Positions 52,065-62,400 of a stretch of 64,000 nt of DNA are shown here, piece by piece. The notes below the pieces were generated by a model. It worked only from the letters and a program-made list of their open reading frames with translations, searched no databases and had not been told where the DNA came from. The position numbers and the translations under genes are program-made. Each line of letters starts with the position of its first letter. Position 1 is the first letter of the stretch. Where the stretch lies: contig JAKZAP010000018.1 of NCBI GenBank assembly GCA_023053575.1, positions 930,001 through 994,000 on the forward strand. Direction: 5' to 3'. The stretch comes from Branchinecta lynchi (lineage: Eukaryota > Arthropoda > Branchiopoda > Anostraca > Branchinectidae).

Positions 52065-52200
52065 CAAGATATCTGCGTTGAGGGCGAAATACGTCGCCAT
52101 GGCGATCGTTGACGTTCTCACATCCCTGTATTCCATCCACTTATCCGTTATGCCTTGGGTTAAGAAGAGAACTGGGTATTTGTGCTGCTTCAAACGTAAC
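52065..52200 (-). CDS. gpcpd1: GPCPD1-like glycerophosphodiester phosphodiesterase, internal GDPD exon
   Basis: Encodes RLKQHKYPVLFLTQGITDKW, then MEYRDVRTSTIAMATYFA and LNADIL, within the GDPD barrel. QHKYPVLFLTQG is the hallmark of the GPCPD1 subgroup, where many other GDPD enzymes differ. It starts after TTATTTATAG in phase 2 (AT|G, Met), joining the exon at 58142-58012, and ends at GTAACA in phase 0, joining GINVHAEDLL. Confidence 0.93.
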
Positions 52201-52239
52201 CTATAAATAATGGAGAACGATAAAGGTAGTCAGCAAAGG

Positions 52240-52975
52240 ATTTAAAGTTTAACTGAAAAGCCAACTTATTTTTGTGTCATTTAACTGAATACACTGAATT
52301 ATTTTGATTCTGCAAAGGGATTTTTTTTATTTCCACTATCTACTCTAGTATGACGTTCAGAATATCTGCGCCTGCAACGAAAATCAGACAAAAATCCTAC
52401 TATAACGCGGAAATTTTAATCTCAACACAAATGCGGCTTTTCAGTGGGCCGTGCTGAAGTTGGTGAAGATTGCTTAGTGGCTGAACAAAAAAATAATGAC
52501 TCAATCTTTCTCGTAAGGCGTACAACAAAAATACAAGCGCATAGAGGTATCACATTTATTCAAACAATGTTTACAACGGATTTGTCAGCTATGATTCTTC
52601 ATGTAACATTATTACATGAAGACATTATTACTTCATGTAACATTACAGGTTTGTTTCCTTCCCCGAAGTTGAACCAGAGGATTGACAGCCTGACGAGGAC
52701 CCTTGCCAAGAAGTGCCGAAATATCGCTAATGAAGAATCATAGCTGACGTATCCGTTGTAAACATTGTTTGAATAATTGTTTCAAAGTCAGCTTGGGCTC
52801 AAAGAATATTTATGAGGTATCACAAATCACACGGAAATTCCCCTATTTGAAAACCGATTATTCGTGAATAGCGGAACAACAAAGTAACGCATTTTCAGCG
52901 GGTCTTCAAGCCAATTTAAGTGAATAACTGATGGGTAACTAGGTTGTCCTATCCCAGCCCTTTTTGGTTAAACTT
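52240..52975 (+). repeat. Family H/I element interrupted by a hammerhead-like element
   Basis: 52240-52554 (TTAACTGAAAAGCCAACTTATT .. GCGGCTTTTCAGTGGGC .. AAGCGCATAGAGGTATCACA) and 52814-52975 (GAGGTATCACAAATCACACGG .. CGATTATTCGTGAATAGCGG) are the two halves of one element. It is uninterrupted at 24560-25205. The right foldback arm is missing here. Confidence 0.65.
52555..52813 (+). mobile_element. Hammerhead-like element, insertion with 11-bp duplication
   Basis: GAGGTATCACA is present on both sides (52544-52554 and 52814-52824), while the paralogous site at 24833-24843 has it once. The element starts TTTATTCAAACAATG and ends GGGCTCAAAGAATATTTAT. Its right arm has CCTGACGAGGACCC, GCCAAGAAGTGCC, GAAATATCGC, TAGCTGACGTATCC. 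The left arm is largely deleted, leaving about 50 bp of inverted ends (ATGATTCTTCAT / ATGAAGAATCAT) around an ACATTATTACATGAAG stretch. Confidence 0.8.
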
Positions 52976-52999
52976 TAAGAAGCTAAACATGTATACACT

Positions 53000-53430
53000 C
53001 GCGCACATAAGAACGAAAGGCCGGCTAGGATGGCTCGCCCCCCCCCTTAAACTCCATCTACCGCTCATCCCCTCTTTCGTACGAAGTAGAAGAGTAAAAT
53101 TTACAACAATGATGCCGAATTTGCATTTCTCACCATTCTCAACAAAGGCTCGTTAATTCAACATTTGCAACATTTGCAACAGATATAAAGATGTGCAACA
53201 TATGTAATTTAGCACACAAAGGTTATCAACTCAAACGAGAAAACAAACTTTGTTTTGTCTTGAGGATTAAAATGTGTCACAAAAGATGGAACGAAGCTTT
53301 TCCTCTACTTTTCATATGTGCAATTTACTGGTAGGCTATTAATTTTGAACTTTCTGGGATTTTTCCCGAGGGGGGGGGGGGTCTGGGAGGGTCATGAGTG
53401 GGTGGAAAAAGATACGAAACCTGGGGTCAG
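53000..53430. other. GPCPD1 intron with poly-C and poly-G runs
   Basis: A C-run lies at 53039-53046 and a G-run at 53370-53380. No gene is recognised. Confidence 0.4.
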
Positions 53431-53436
53431 AGCCAG

Positions 53437-53600
53437 AATTCCTTAATTATAACGCAGTGATTCTCTAATCTCCTCAAGCGTTATGAGCTCGAACTTTTTT
53501 AGGAGATACAAATAGGGGAGATTTCCTTCCCGCCCAATAATACGCAAAGCTCGTTTTTGAATACATTCTCGTTTCTGGAAGTAAGTTCTGCATGAATAGT
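53437..53600 (-). pseudogene. LINE fragment (reverse-transcriptase C-terminus)
   Basis: The minus-strand translation CRTYFQKRECIQKRALRIIG, REGNLPYLYLLKKF and ELITLEEIRESLR contains the IQKRALRII motif followed by the L..f.L..L..rR pattern of non-LTR polymerases. Short and isolated. Confidence 0.55.
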
Positions 53601-53609
53601 TGAAATCTT

Positions 53610-54435
53610 TGTCAATATTTTTATTTAGTTAATTTTTGTTTTGAAATGTAACGTAATATTTCGTTAGGGTTTCCCTATATTCGTAAAATTCCATATTATA
53701 TTTATACAGAAATAGTGGTGGGTATTCATATATCTGGTCACATAGTGACAAATAATCACATATATGTTACAATTCAAAATAAAATCCGGTAACAAACATA
53801 ACTGCAAAATAAGAAAATTCGGAATTCCGAACCGATAAAAAAAAAAAAAAAAAAATAGAGAACATGAAACCTAGTAGGTTACTTACTGTAAAGTCGAATT
53901 ATTGGATACTATTTAATCGTTAAGACGAATTTAATTTATATAACAAATGATTGACTGACTAAAGAAAACGATGGAAATTATTAACTGAATGAAAATGATT
54001 CTCTGTATTCAAGCACCTTGCCTGACCTTTGACGTTTGAGCGAAGCGGACCAATGCTCGGTGAGTTTGGTCGGGTGAAACTCGCTTCAACTGCCAGGTTT
54101 CGGTTACTTACATTTTTTTTTTTTAGCACTTTCCCAACAGGTTTCGAGAAAGGGTAAAAAGTTAATGAATAAGACTTTTCATTATCATCAATGGATAGAT
54201 TAATTAACAACAGCTGATTCACTCGTGAGAGTCGTGAGCCAGAATCTTTACATGCCGAAACAGTACTGTGCTATTATTGGTCTGTACTATATTATAGTCC
54301 TAGACTGTTAAATTTAATTCAAATTCACGTCTGATTTTATTTGTAATAGTAAAAGTACCCTGTGTAACAAGTTTTCAAGCTAATACTTAAAACAAGTGCT
54401 GGTCTCCAATACAACAAATGAGGAAAGTCCTATTC
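53610..54435. other. AT-rich GPCPD1 intron
   Basis: A poly-A run lies at 53838-53855 and a poly-T run at 54113-54123. No gene recognised. Confidence 0.4.
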
Positions 54436-54439
54436 CGTC

Positions 54440-55404
54440 ATTTCACCAGGACATGTGCGCTATAAGTAAGTAAGTAATTTATTTCTGACCCACAATTTGA
54501 AAAGCGGAGTATGTACAGTAAAATAAAATAATTAAATAAAACACAACAAAACAGAATACACAATTTTTCATTCATCGGCCAGAAAAGAATGTACAGTGTG
54601 GTGCGCTGGCAGGGCCCAGATGCCCATGATTTTTGGCAGAGCCGACGAAATTTCCAAAAGTCTGACGCTTGCATCTTGAACTTGGAAACGCTCGTTAGCA
54701 TGTGGGAATGGCAGAACTTCGGCAAATAAAGCAGATGCTTCGCATAACATCTCCTCATCTTCTGCAACTCCTTCTTCCGTAGAACATGTGCGAGACCAGA
54801 GCGAAATAAAATGGACGGAGCACAAAAAGAGCTGTACAAATTTTCTAAAGCTTTCCGATTGTAGCGCCCACGGTTCGTGACGATGCGTCCATAAGCGGTA
54901 CGGACAGATGTACATACGTCTTTCACAACCGAAGAGCAAGTTTTTGAAAGTGTAGATTGGAAAGTAATGCCAAGCCATCGTAAAGAGTTGGTCGAGCTGA
55001 TGATGAATGAACCAAGGGAGATTGAAGCAGTGGGTGTATTTGAACAGTTTGACGAAGGGTTGAAATGCATGGAACTCGCATTTTGAGGTTTTGACTTCAA
55101 AGCCTTGAGAAGTTCAGATGACAGCTTATTGATGTTTTTGGTTAGAGTGGATTGACTAATGGCTTACTAAGAGCAAGTCATCCGCGTAGGCGATGTAGCT
55201 AAATGCATGGTCTTTGTAAAAGTAAGCAGGAAGTAAAGAATCAAGACACGAAGAAAAAGCCGATCTGAAAATGTAGGGAGACAAGACACCACCTTGGCTA
55301 ACACAGGAATAATCTCTGATAAGCGACCTTGCCGTTTGAACCTTACTGATGAATGACCGTACCAAAATTTTCATGAGATTGACAACAGACAGATTAACAA
55401 TCAA
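54440..55404 (-). pseudogene. LINE remnant (reverse transcriptase with YADD box)
   Basis: 55404-55156 encodes RDYSCVSQGGVLSPYIF and FSYIAYADDLLLVSH, that is the QGgvLSP and YADD catalytic boxes. After a break the frame 55100-54438 continues with SLRWLGITFQSTLSKTCSSV, YNRKALENLYSSFCAPSILF and LRKKELQKMRRCYAKHLLYL, the thumb region. At least one frameshift or stop separates the two parts and the 5' half is absent. It is the longest LINE remnant here and the only one retaining a catalytic motif. Confidence 0.75.
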
Positions 55405-55431
55405 CTTCTGTGCGAGCTAAGCCTGTTTCTG

Positions 55432-56400
55432 GGATCCCAAGTGTCGGAATACTTATGATTTCATAAAAGTTGTCCGTCTGTCCATCTGTTAGCACGATAA
55501 CTCTCGGAGGGGTCCAGATACTTTGTTTAAACTTGGAATGAGGATTCTTTGGGTCAAAGTACAGGTCAAGCTCGAAGGTGGGCTCTGTAGCCTTATATTA
55601 AGGGGTGGGGTTTCAGATTTTAAAGGGCAAAAAATATTTTTTAAAAGCTAATGAGATAGCCGATTTAGGGGTAAGCATACATTCTGAATCCATATATGAT
55701 TAGGCATCAATGGGAGAGCATTCTTATATAACAGGATAGTTTTGTAGATAGGATAATGTTGTCGTAGTTTCTATGTTTGTCTGGTCTCCTCTTGTTATAG
55801 TGTTTCCTTCTTCTTTTATTTCTTTACTCCTACTCCGTCTATGCCATGTGCTTTTTGATGGGTGAAAAATAAAGTTATTATTATATATAGAAATTATTTT
55901 CTCTCCGGACAAGTTATAGTTTACACGGAACCGAAAAATTTGTGAAAAGTAAAAGTTTAGTCTGAAGTTGATTAGAGGTTCTATTTAGGGTAAGGAGACA
56001 TGCTGAATCCGAATATGAAATTTATTTTCGCCTTACACCCGGAATCCGGCAAAACCGGAAAAGTTGTGAATAGTTAAGTTTAGTCTGGAGCTAATTAGAG
56101 GTTTGATACTGGGTAAGGAGACACGCTGAATCCGAATATGAAATTTTCTTACCGGACAAGTAGTTCGCCCGGAATCCGTCCACAACCGGAAATTTAGAAT
56201 CAAGTTTGGAAACCCAATGATATAGTGGATCTAGGGTGAGGGGACATGCTGTTGCAGCTTTCGAACATACTCGATCGATTGGAAATTTGGTTTCCGGGTA
56301 AGGAGACATGCTGAATCTAGTTTTGAACTTTATTTCCTGGACGGATAGGCTGGCAAAATTTGTCACCAGCTCTTTTCCTCTGCATGCAATTCGCCGAGAG
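55432..56400 (-). repeat. Family B minisatellite element (pearl/HINE-like), copy 3
   Basis: Plus-strand order is inverse to the other copies: the end word CTGGGATCCCAAG (55434), GTCCGTCTGTCCATCTG, GAATGAGGATTCTTTGGGTC, then units with GGACAAGT(A/T)..TTCGCCCGGAATCCG and GGTAAGGAGACA(T/C)GCTGAATCCG (about 55900, 56035, 56150, 56290). Somewhat more decayed than copies 1 and 2. Confidence 0.55.
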
Positions 56401-57377
56401 TACTGCTAAAACGAAGAATTTGTTCAAGTCGTAAAGTTGGTCTGAATTCGACTAGAGATGAGATGCTGGAAACGTTAAAGAAACGTTGGAAAACGTTAAA
56501 GGGGTTTGGCGAAGACCGGAAATCCTCAAGATTCGCTTATCTGGGCCAAGCAGTCCAATAAGTACTGAATATTTAGGATCCCATCGAAACCTTTGGTCTT
56601 GTTTTTCTTTGAATTATAATTCTGTTATTCTGATCCTCGGCCTTCGATAGAGGTCTTGTCTCACCTATAATACTAATACAACCTACTTCCATAATCACTC
56701 CATATATTTCTAAACCCGGAGACCCCAATTTCATACGGTACATTCTAACCCCTCTAACAAAACTACGCTGATTTTCTCACTTGCCGTGTTTTGCTAACTC
56801 CGATGTGTATCACGCTGTCGACGGTTGTCTACGAGAAGTTTTTCCATCAGAAAAACCGGTTATGTAAATTTTTGCCCTGTTTCCGCTAATAAGTCAACGG
56901 GTCTCGGAAAAGGCTTAAAACAGCCCAAAACGTAGGTTATTTGTTAGATTCACAGATTAGTTTTTAAAGTATTCAAATATTTTAAAATACTGTAAGTTGA
57001 GGAGTAAATAGAGTGAGGGTTAAAGGTTAACAGAATAGGGCTAAGATACGACAGCCTAATTAACCGTCATTTTTTTACTTAATTAGGCGACAAGAACCGA
57101 CAAAAACGCGTTACTTCGCTACTTTGTTATCCACGATTCTTGTATTTTAGCTGACGTAATTTCTCTTCCGTAACTGTTGTACCTCTATACGGACGTAGCT
57201 CTATGTTTGACACGTTTAGCAACTACAGCAGCAGCCATTGCCGTAATAACAAGTCATGGCGGACCAGGAAGAACTTGGCATTCGCCCGTATACGTTTGAG
57301 CCACAGTGCTCAGCAGATTGGTCTGATGAATCGAACATTTCAAAATCTTCGCGTTGTTAGCCATTGAAACACACTCT
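56401..57377. other. GPCPD1 intron, no recognised feature
   Basis: No exon, RNA or repeat with a second copy was recognised. Confidence 0.4.
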
Positions 57378-57682
57378 GAGCCTGTTCCATCCTACTTACC
57401 GTAGTTACTACGCATGACGTCACAAATTCTGGCTTTTTGCCGTCAAGGCTGGAACGATTTTTCTATTTTCCAGCAGGATCTCACGCCAGGGGCGAATCCG
57501 ACCAATCACGTTACAGAGATGCGTAGTTACTACGCTTACTACGCTCCCGAGCATGGTAAGCAAATAGTAACTATTAGTTACTATTCCGACAAGGTTGGAA
57601 CGGTCAGCGTAGTAACTTTTCGTGAGGATGGAACGGAAATAGTAACTAATAGTTACTATTTGTGGAAGGGTGGAACACGCTC
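57378..57682. mobile_element. Family F MITE, second copy
   Basis: Starts GAGCCTGTTCCATCCTACTT and ends AAGGGTGGAACACGCTC, 305 bp. The interior matches 47961-48242 (ACGTTACAGAGATGCGTAG, GAGCATGGTAAGCAAATAG, AGCGTAGTAACTTTTCGTGAGG). Open frames on both strands cross the element but are repeat artefacts. Confidence 0.75.
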
Positions 57683-57778
57683 TCTTTTGCAGACATTCAA
57701 ATTTTCCGCGACTCGCCGTAAAGTTATTTGTCGTGCAACCAGCGGAGATTCCAAACGTCACCACTAGACTACGTGACG

Positions 57779-57875
57779 TAAAAAACAAAAATCCCTTACA
57801 GGAGTCAAAATAATTCAGTGTATTTAAATCAAACGTATAAAAATAAGTTGGCTTTTCAGTTAAACTTTAAGATTA
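57779..57875 (-). repeat. Family H/I element, one end only
   Basis: On the minus strand it reads TAACTGAAAAGCCAACTTATT, ACACTGAATTATTTTGACTCC, the start of the family H/I element. Confidence 0.5.
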
Positions 57876-58011
57876 TCTTTGTCGTCGACTGTGAACCATT
57901 TTGATTTTCATTCAGAGCTTGATGAGCAGACTCCGCAACTTGCGGCAAAACCACGAAGCTTGCCTAGCATATCAACCAGCAAAGCTAATTAACGAAATAT
58001 ACTGTACTTAC

Positions 58012-58142
58012 ATGACGCAGATGTCGGGGTGAAAACATGAGAAGACGATTTTTCGCTTTCCGCCATGACGCAACACCGCGCTGACTACCTTATCGACGTA
58101 GAGGTTCAAGTCGAACGGATGCTCCAATTCATATGTGCCATC
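58012..58142 (-). CDS. gpcpd1: GPCPD1-like glycerophosphodiester phosphodiesterase, first visible GDPD exon
   Basis: Encodes DGTYELEHPFDLNLYVDKVV, then SAVLRHGGKRKIVFSCFHPD and ICVM. In GPCPD1 proteins this stretch (G-x-W/Y-E-x-E-x-F-D-x-N-x-Y-V-D ... GKRxIVFSxFxxDICxM) lies in the first half of the GDPD catalytic domain. It starts after ATAATCCCGTCTTCTAG in phase 0 and ends CAT|GTAAGT in phase 2. The upstream exons with the starch-binding (CBM20) domain and the first catalytic residues are not visible up to 64000, so they lie outside the window or beyond the gypsy insertion. Confidence 0.93.
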
Positions 58143-58780
58143 CTAGAAGACGGGATTATACAGTTTGTGTACTTACTGCTATCCTCCGTATACACTTGAT
58201 GACTATCTCTCCCTTCCGATACAGAATCTCCGGGTACCTGCAGAAGAACGGAAGAAACGGTGTCACAGCGCTGGCTCAGGATTTGAGTCATTGAGTTTGA
58301 GTCGTTACGGACAGGTTTACTCCTTCTTCCTGAGAATAACTGGCGTGTTTTGGACTTAGTCATATAGAGTATTGAAATTTCAGGAGAAACTCTGGACATT
58401 CTTCGATTCGAGATAATTTTGGTTCAATTTCTTTTCCGTCAGCATTCAATCTCCACATGAATTAAGCCCGGCCCCACTGCGGACACAACTGTGCGTAAAT
58501 TGGTTTTTAGACGTTTTCAAGGCCGGTTTTAGATGTTCCTCCTTCAACCCGTTCTTAAAATCTGGGGATGGATAAATCCATCTCCCGTTTTTAATTTGCT
58601 ATGAACAATCAATGAGAGAGGAGCGTCCTAAACGTCTTAAAAACCGGTCTCAAAAACGTCTATAAACCGAATTACGAACACGAGTGTCCGTTGTGGGGCC
58701 CGGGCATTAAATTTAAACAAACACTAGAGAGAAATAAACTTCGTACAGGCAGCATTTTATATGTAGTGGACTGAAAGACA
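58143..58780. other. GPCPD1 upstream intron, no recognised feature
   Basis: 58440-58700 contains an imperfect inverted pair around GACGTTTTCAAGGCCGGTTTT / AAAAACCGGTCTCAAAAACGTC (about 58512-58535 and 58640-58665), with GTGCGTAAATTGG / CCGAATTACGAACAC outside it. This suggests another decayed foldback. Confidence 0.4.
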
Positions 58781-58787
58781 AAAATGC

Positions 58788-58860
58788 TCCTCAGCCGGGA
58801 TTTGAACCCAGGACCCTCTACTTACAATGCGGGCGCTCTTACCATTTGAGCTACCGAGGG
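58788..58860 (-). tRNA. tRNA-Thr(TGT)-like sequence, probably a pseudogene
   Basis: Reading from 58860, the minus strand gives acceptor CCCTCGG, D-arm GCTCAAATGGTAAGAGC, anticodon loop ATTGTAA (anticodon TGT), T-arm CTGGGTTCAAATCCCGG and acceptor CTGAGGA, 73 nt in all. A T5 terminator follows at 58784-58780. B-box GGTTCAAATCC is intact. The anticodon stem (CCCGC/GTAGA) has two mismatches and the first acceptor pair is C-A, so it is probably a decayed gene or the head of a tRNA-derived SINE. Confidence 0.5.
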
Positions 58861-58984
58861 GCTTGTGATTAGAGTTCGCAAACCACTACAATAGTCTGGT
58901 ACTAAGCCAGCCATAGGAACAGTGCTCCCGCCCGAAGGCAAATTCATCTAACCAGTTCAAATCCCATGTGACGAAAATTAATAA

Positions 58985-59086
58985 TAATACATAGATGGCA
59001 CTTCACACAAGGGACTTGTACCGTGACGAATAAACCTTTATTGGTAACGGTACAATTCCCTTGTGTAAAGTGCCATCTATGTATTA
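58985..59086. repeat. 102-bp foldback
   Basis: TAATACATAGATGGCACTTC at the left is inverted at the right (..AAAGTGCCATCTATGTATTA). The arms extend through ACAAGGGA(C/A)TTGTACCGT, about 41 bp with four or so mismatches, around a spacer GACGAATAAACCTTTATTGG. A small hairpin element adjoining the gypsy target. Confidence 0.75.
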
Positions 59087-59171
59087 GTACAGGCAGCGTT
59101 GCATTTCACTGACGTATACGAAAATTGCGTGTCCAGTATAACTAAAATATTGCTGCGTTTACAAGTACAGG

Positions 59172-59367
59172 TGTTATGTATGTAATCGGCATTTCATCGT
59201 TATTTGGTATTTCTCCGGCTCCCCTATTATACCCTCGGGCGGTACGCGGTAATTGCGAGATCTGCCAGTGTTTGATTTATTCAGTAGTTAGTGTTTGAAT
59301 GGCTGTCAAACGAGCTTGTTCTGTAAACGTGTATATAGAATAAAATGTTGTAACTAAGTATGCAACA
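59172..59367 (+). repeat. Gypsy 5' LTR (196 bp)
   Basis: Begins TGTTATGTATG and ends AGTATGCAACA. It appears identical to 63405-63600 over all 196 bp. A TATATA word and AATAAA (in GTATATAGAATAAAATG) lie near its 3' side, possible promoter and polyadenylation signals. Preceded by ACAGG (59167-59171), also found right after the 3' LTR. The likely primer-binding site TGGCGACGAGGATTCGG starts at 59371, three bases after the LTR. Confidence 0.95.
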
Positions 59368-59434
59368 AAGTGGCGACGAGGATTCGGAGTTTCTTTAGTC
59401 AAGGACGAGAGAAACAAAGAACAATTAAGCGAAA

Positions 59435-62400
59435 ATGAGTGCAAGTTTCGGAGTACTTAAGGAGTACGAGCCGTCATCAAGTTTTACAGAATATGTGGAA
59501 AGGCTCGAGCAGTATTTTGCAGCGAATGACATTCAGGAAGAGGTTAAAAAGAAAGCAATCTTTCTTACCTGTGTTGGCGAACGAACTTATTCGCTGATAC
59601 GAAACTTGGTATCGCCAAAGAAACCAAAGGATGTGAAGATCGCGGATCTAATTGCTTTGACAATAGAACATTTATGTCCAAAGCCAATTGTGATAGCGGA
59701 ACGTTTTAAGTTTCACCAGAGAAGCCAGAAACAAGGTGAAACAGTAAATCAGTTTGTAGCCGAGTTAAAAAGCCTTGCAAAGCATTGCAACTTTGGCACA
59801 TTTTTGGACGAAGCGCTACGCGACAGATTCGTGTGTGGACTGTATTCAGCTGCTTGCCAGAGAAGACTGTTATCAGAGGCTGATTTAACATTAACACGGG
59901 CAGTTGAAATAGCAAGCGGGATGGAAGCAGCAGAGCTGGAAGCTGGAAATATTCACACGGGAAACGTAAATCTTGGTGGATCGATGGACGTAAATGAAGT
60001 GCGAACGAATGGTAAACAGAAATGCTTTCGATGCGGAAAGTCAAAGCATTCAGCCAGTGACTGTTATTTTGCCAAAGCTGTTTGTCACAAGTGTTCGAAG
60101 CAAGGACATATATCTACGGCGTGTAGATCGAAGGACAGTGGGGAACGAGCTTCGCAAAAATACAATAACAGTCGTGGTCCGTACAAGCCAACAAAGAAGA
60201 AGGCGGATATTCGTCATGTCGAGTCTGCTCCGCCACATGTCAAGTCAACCGAATGCCCAACCTCTAGCCAAAGTGATGATAATTGGCTAGTATACCATGT
60301 CGGTAGGGGACAGTCGGAAATTCTGGTAAACCTGGAAATAAATGGACAACAAACTAAGTTCGAGTTGGATACGGGCTGTGCCGTATCGTTGATGTCGGAA
60401 GAAATTTTCCGGAAGCTGTGCCCAACCGTCGAGCTTCGAAAGTCTCAGAAGAAACTAACGGCCTACGGTGGTCACGAAATTGAGATATGCGGAGAAGTCG
60501 TCGTCGACGCAAGATACGAACGCCAGTCGAAGCGGTTGGAGCTGATCGTAGTGAACGGGAAAGGTCCGTCCTTATTTGGCCGTAATTGGCTTAGTGAATT
60601 TAAGCTCAGTTGGTCCTCGATCAATTCTGTGCACGACAAACCAATTGAGGAACAAATTGCAAGTGAATTTGCCGATTTGTTCACTGGATCGGGAAAAATC
60701 AAAGGGGTAAAAGCAGTGTTGCGCATTAAAGTGGATGCAACCCCAAAGTTTTTCAAGCCGCGCGCAGTACCGTATGCACTGCGCGAAAAAGTGGAGCTGG
60801 AATTAGATCGGTTAGTGAAGGAAGATATTCTGGAGAAAGTCGAAAGTTCCGAGTGGGCGACGCCAATAGTGCCGATTTTAAAGCCCTGCGGTAATGTGAG
60901 AATCTGTGGTGACTACAAGGTCACAATAAACCAGTGCTTGGAAGAACCGGAGTACCCTATGCCAACGCCAGAGGAGATATTCAGCAATCTAAACGGTGGA
61001 AGTAAGTTCAGTAAACTGGATATGTCAGGTGCGTATCAACAAATTGAACTGGACGAAGACTCTCGTGAGTATACCACTATTAATACGCATATGGGACTAT
61101 TTCGGTATAAAAGGTTACCGTTTGGCGTGTCTAGCGCATGTGCTATTTTTCAGCGCGTCATGGACGAAATTTTGTCGGAAATTCCCGGCGCAGCGCATAT
61201 TTTAGATGACATTATTTTGAGCGGGAAAGGTGACCGTGAGTTGCTCAAATTGTTGCGATCTGTATTACAGAAACTACGTGAGTATAACGTGAAGCTAAAG
61301 CGGTAAAAGTGTGTTTTCGTAGCGGACGTAGTAGAGTATTTCGGGTTTATTGTCAGTAAAGACGGTATTCAGCCATCACCCAAAAAGGTTGAAGCCATTT
61401 GCAAAATCGATAGCCCGCAAAACAAGGATGAGTTACGGTCATTTCTAGGCCTAATCAATTATTATCGCAAGTTTATTCCCGATATGTCCACATTGTGTTA
61501 CCGTTTAAATGACCTGATGAAAGACGGTAAGGTATGGGACTGGACGATTGAGTGTGAAAGCGCTTTCAGTAAATTGAAAGAAGCGCTTGTTGGGGAAAAT
61601 CTGCTTGTACATTATGACAAGAATTTGCCGCTCATATTATGTACTGATGCATCTCCATTTGGTGTGTCTGCGATACTGTCACATGTGTATCCAGACAAAT
61701 CTGAGCGCCCTATTTTATACGCGTCGCGAACATTGTCTTCTGCGGAGCGGAATTACGCGCAGATTGAACGAGAAGCGTTAGCCATAATTTTTGGGCTAAA
61801 AAAGTTTCACATTTACTTGTATGGTGTGAAATTTGTATTGTGGACGGATAACAAGCCCCTAACGTTCATATTTGGGGAGAAGACTGGAATCCCGGTGATG
61901 ACAACTTCGCGTCTGCAAAGATGGGCAATTATTATGTCATCGTACCGGTATACGGTTAAGTTTAAACCGGCATCGGAAAATCTGAATGCCGACGCACTAT
62001 CGCGATTATTGCCGAAGACTTCGGCGATTGCGCATCCCAATGATAGGGATGAAGCGTCCGCATTGCTAGTTCGTCAGTTGCAAAGTTTACCGGTTAGTGC
62101 TTCTGACGTCGCGTTTGAAACGAAGAGTTGTCCGATTTTGAGTCGGGTGGTAGAATTTACGGTAAAAAAATGGCCCGATAGGAAAGAAATCCCTGTTGAT
62201 TTGTTGCCGTTTTATCGTGTGAAAGATGAGTTGTCTATGCAGTCTGGATGTCTGTTTCGAGGCCTTAGAATAGTTGTGCCGAATAGGTATCGTCAGTATG
62301 TCCTGGAAGAGTTGCATGCAGGCCATCTAGGTATGGTCAAAATGAAGTCAGTAGCTAGATTTCGTGTGTGGTGGCCGAAAATCGACGAGGACATTGAAAG

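Noticed and set aside
57414..57788. Overlapping open frames of about 120 residues on both strands
   Set aside because: They lie within the family F MITE, whose near-palindromic sequence leaves both strands open; no protein family.
59706..60290. Additional open frames within gypsy gag-pol on either strand
   Set aside because: Shadows of the long gag-pol frame.
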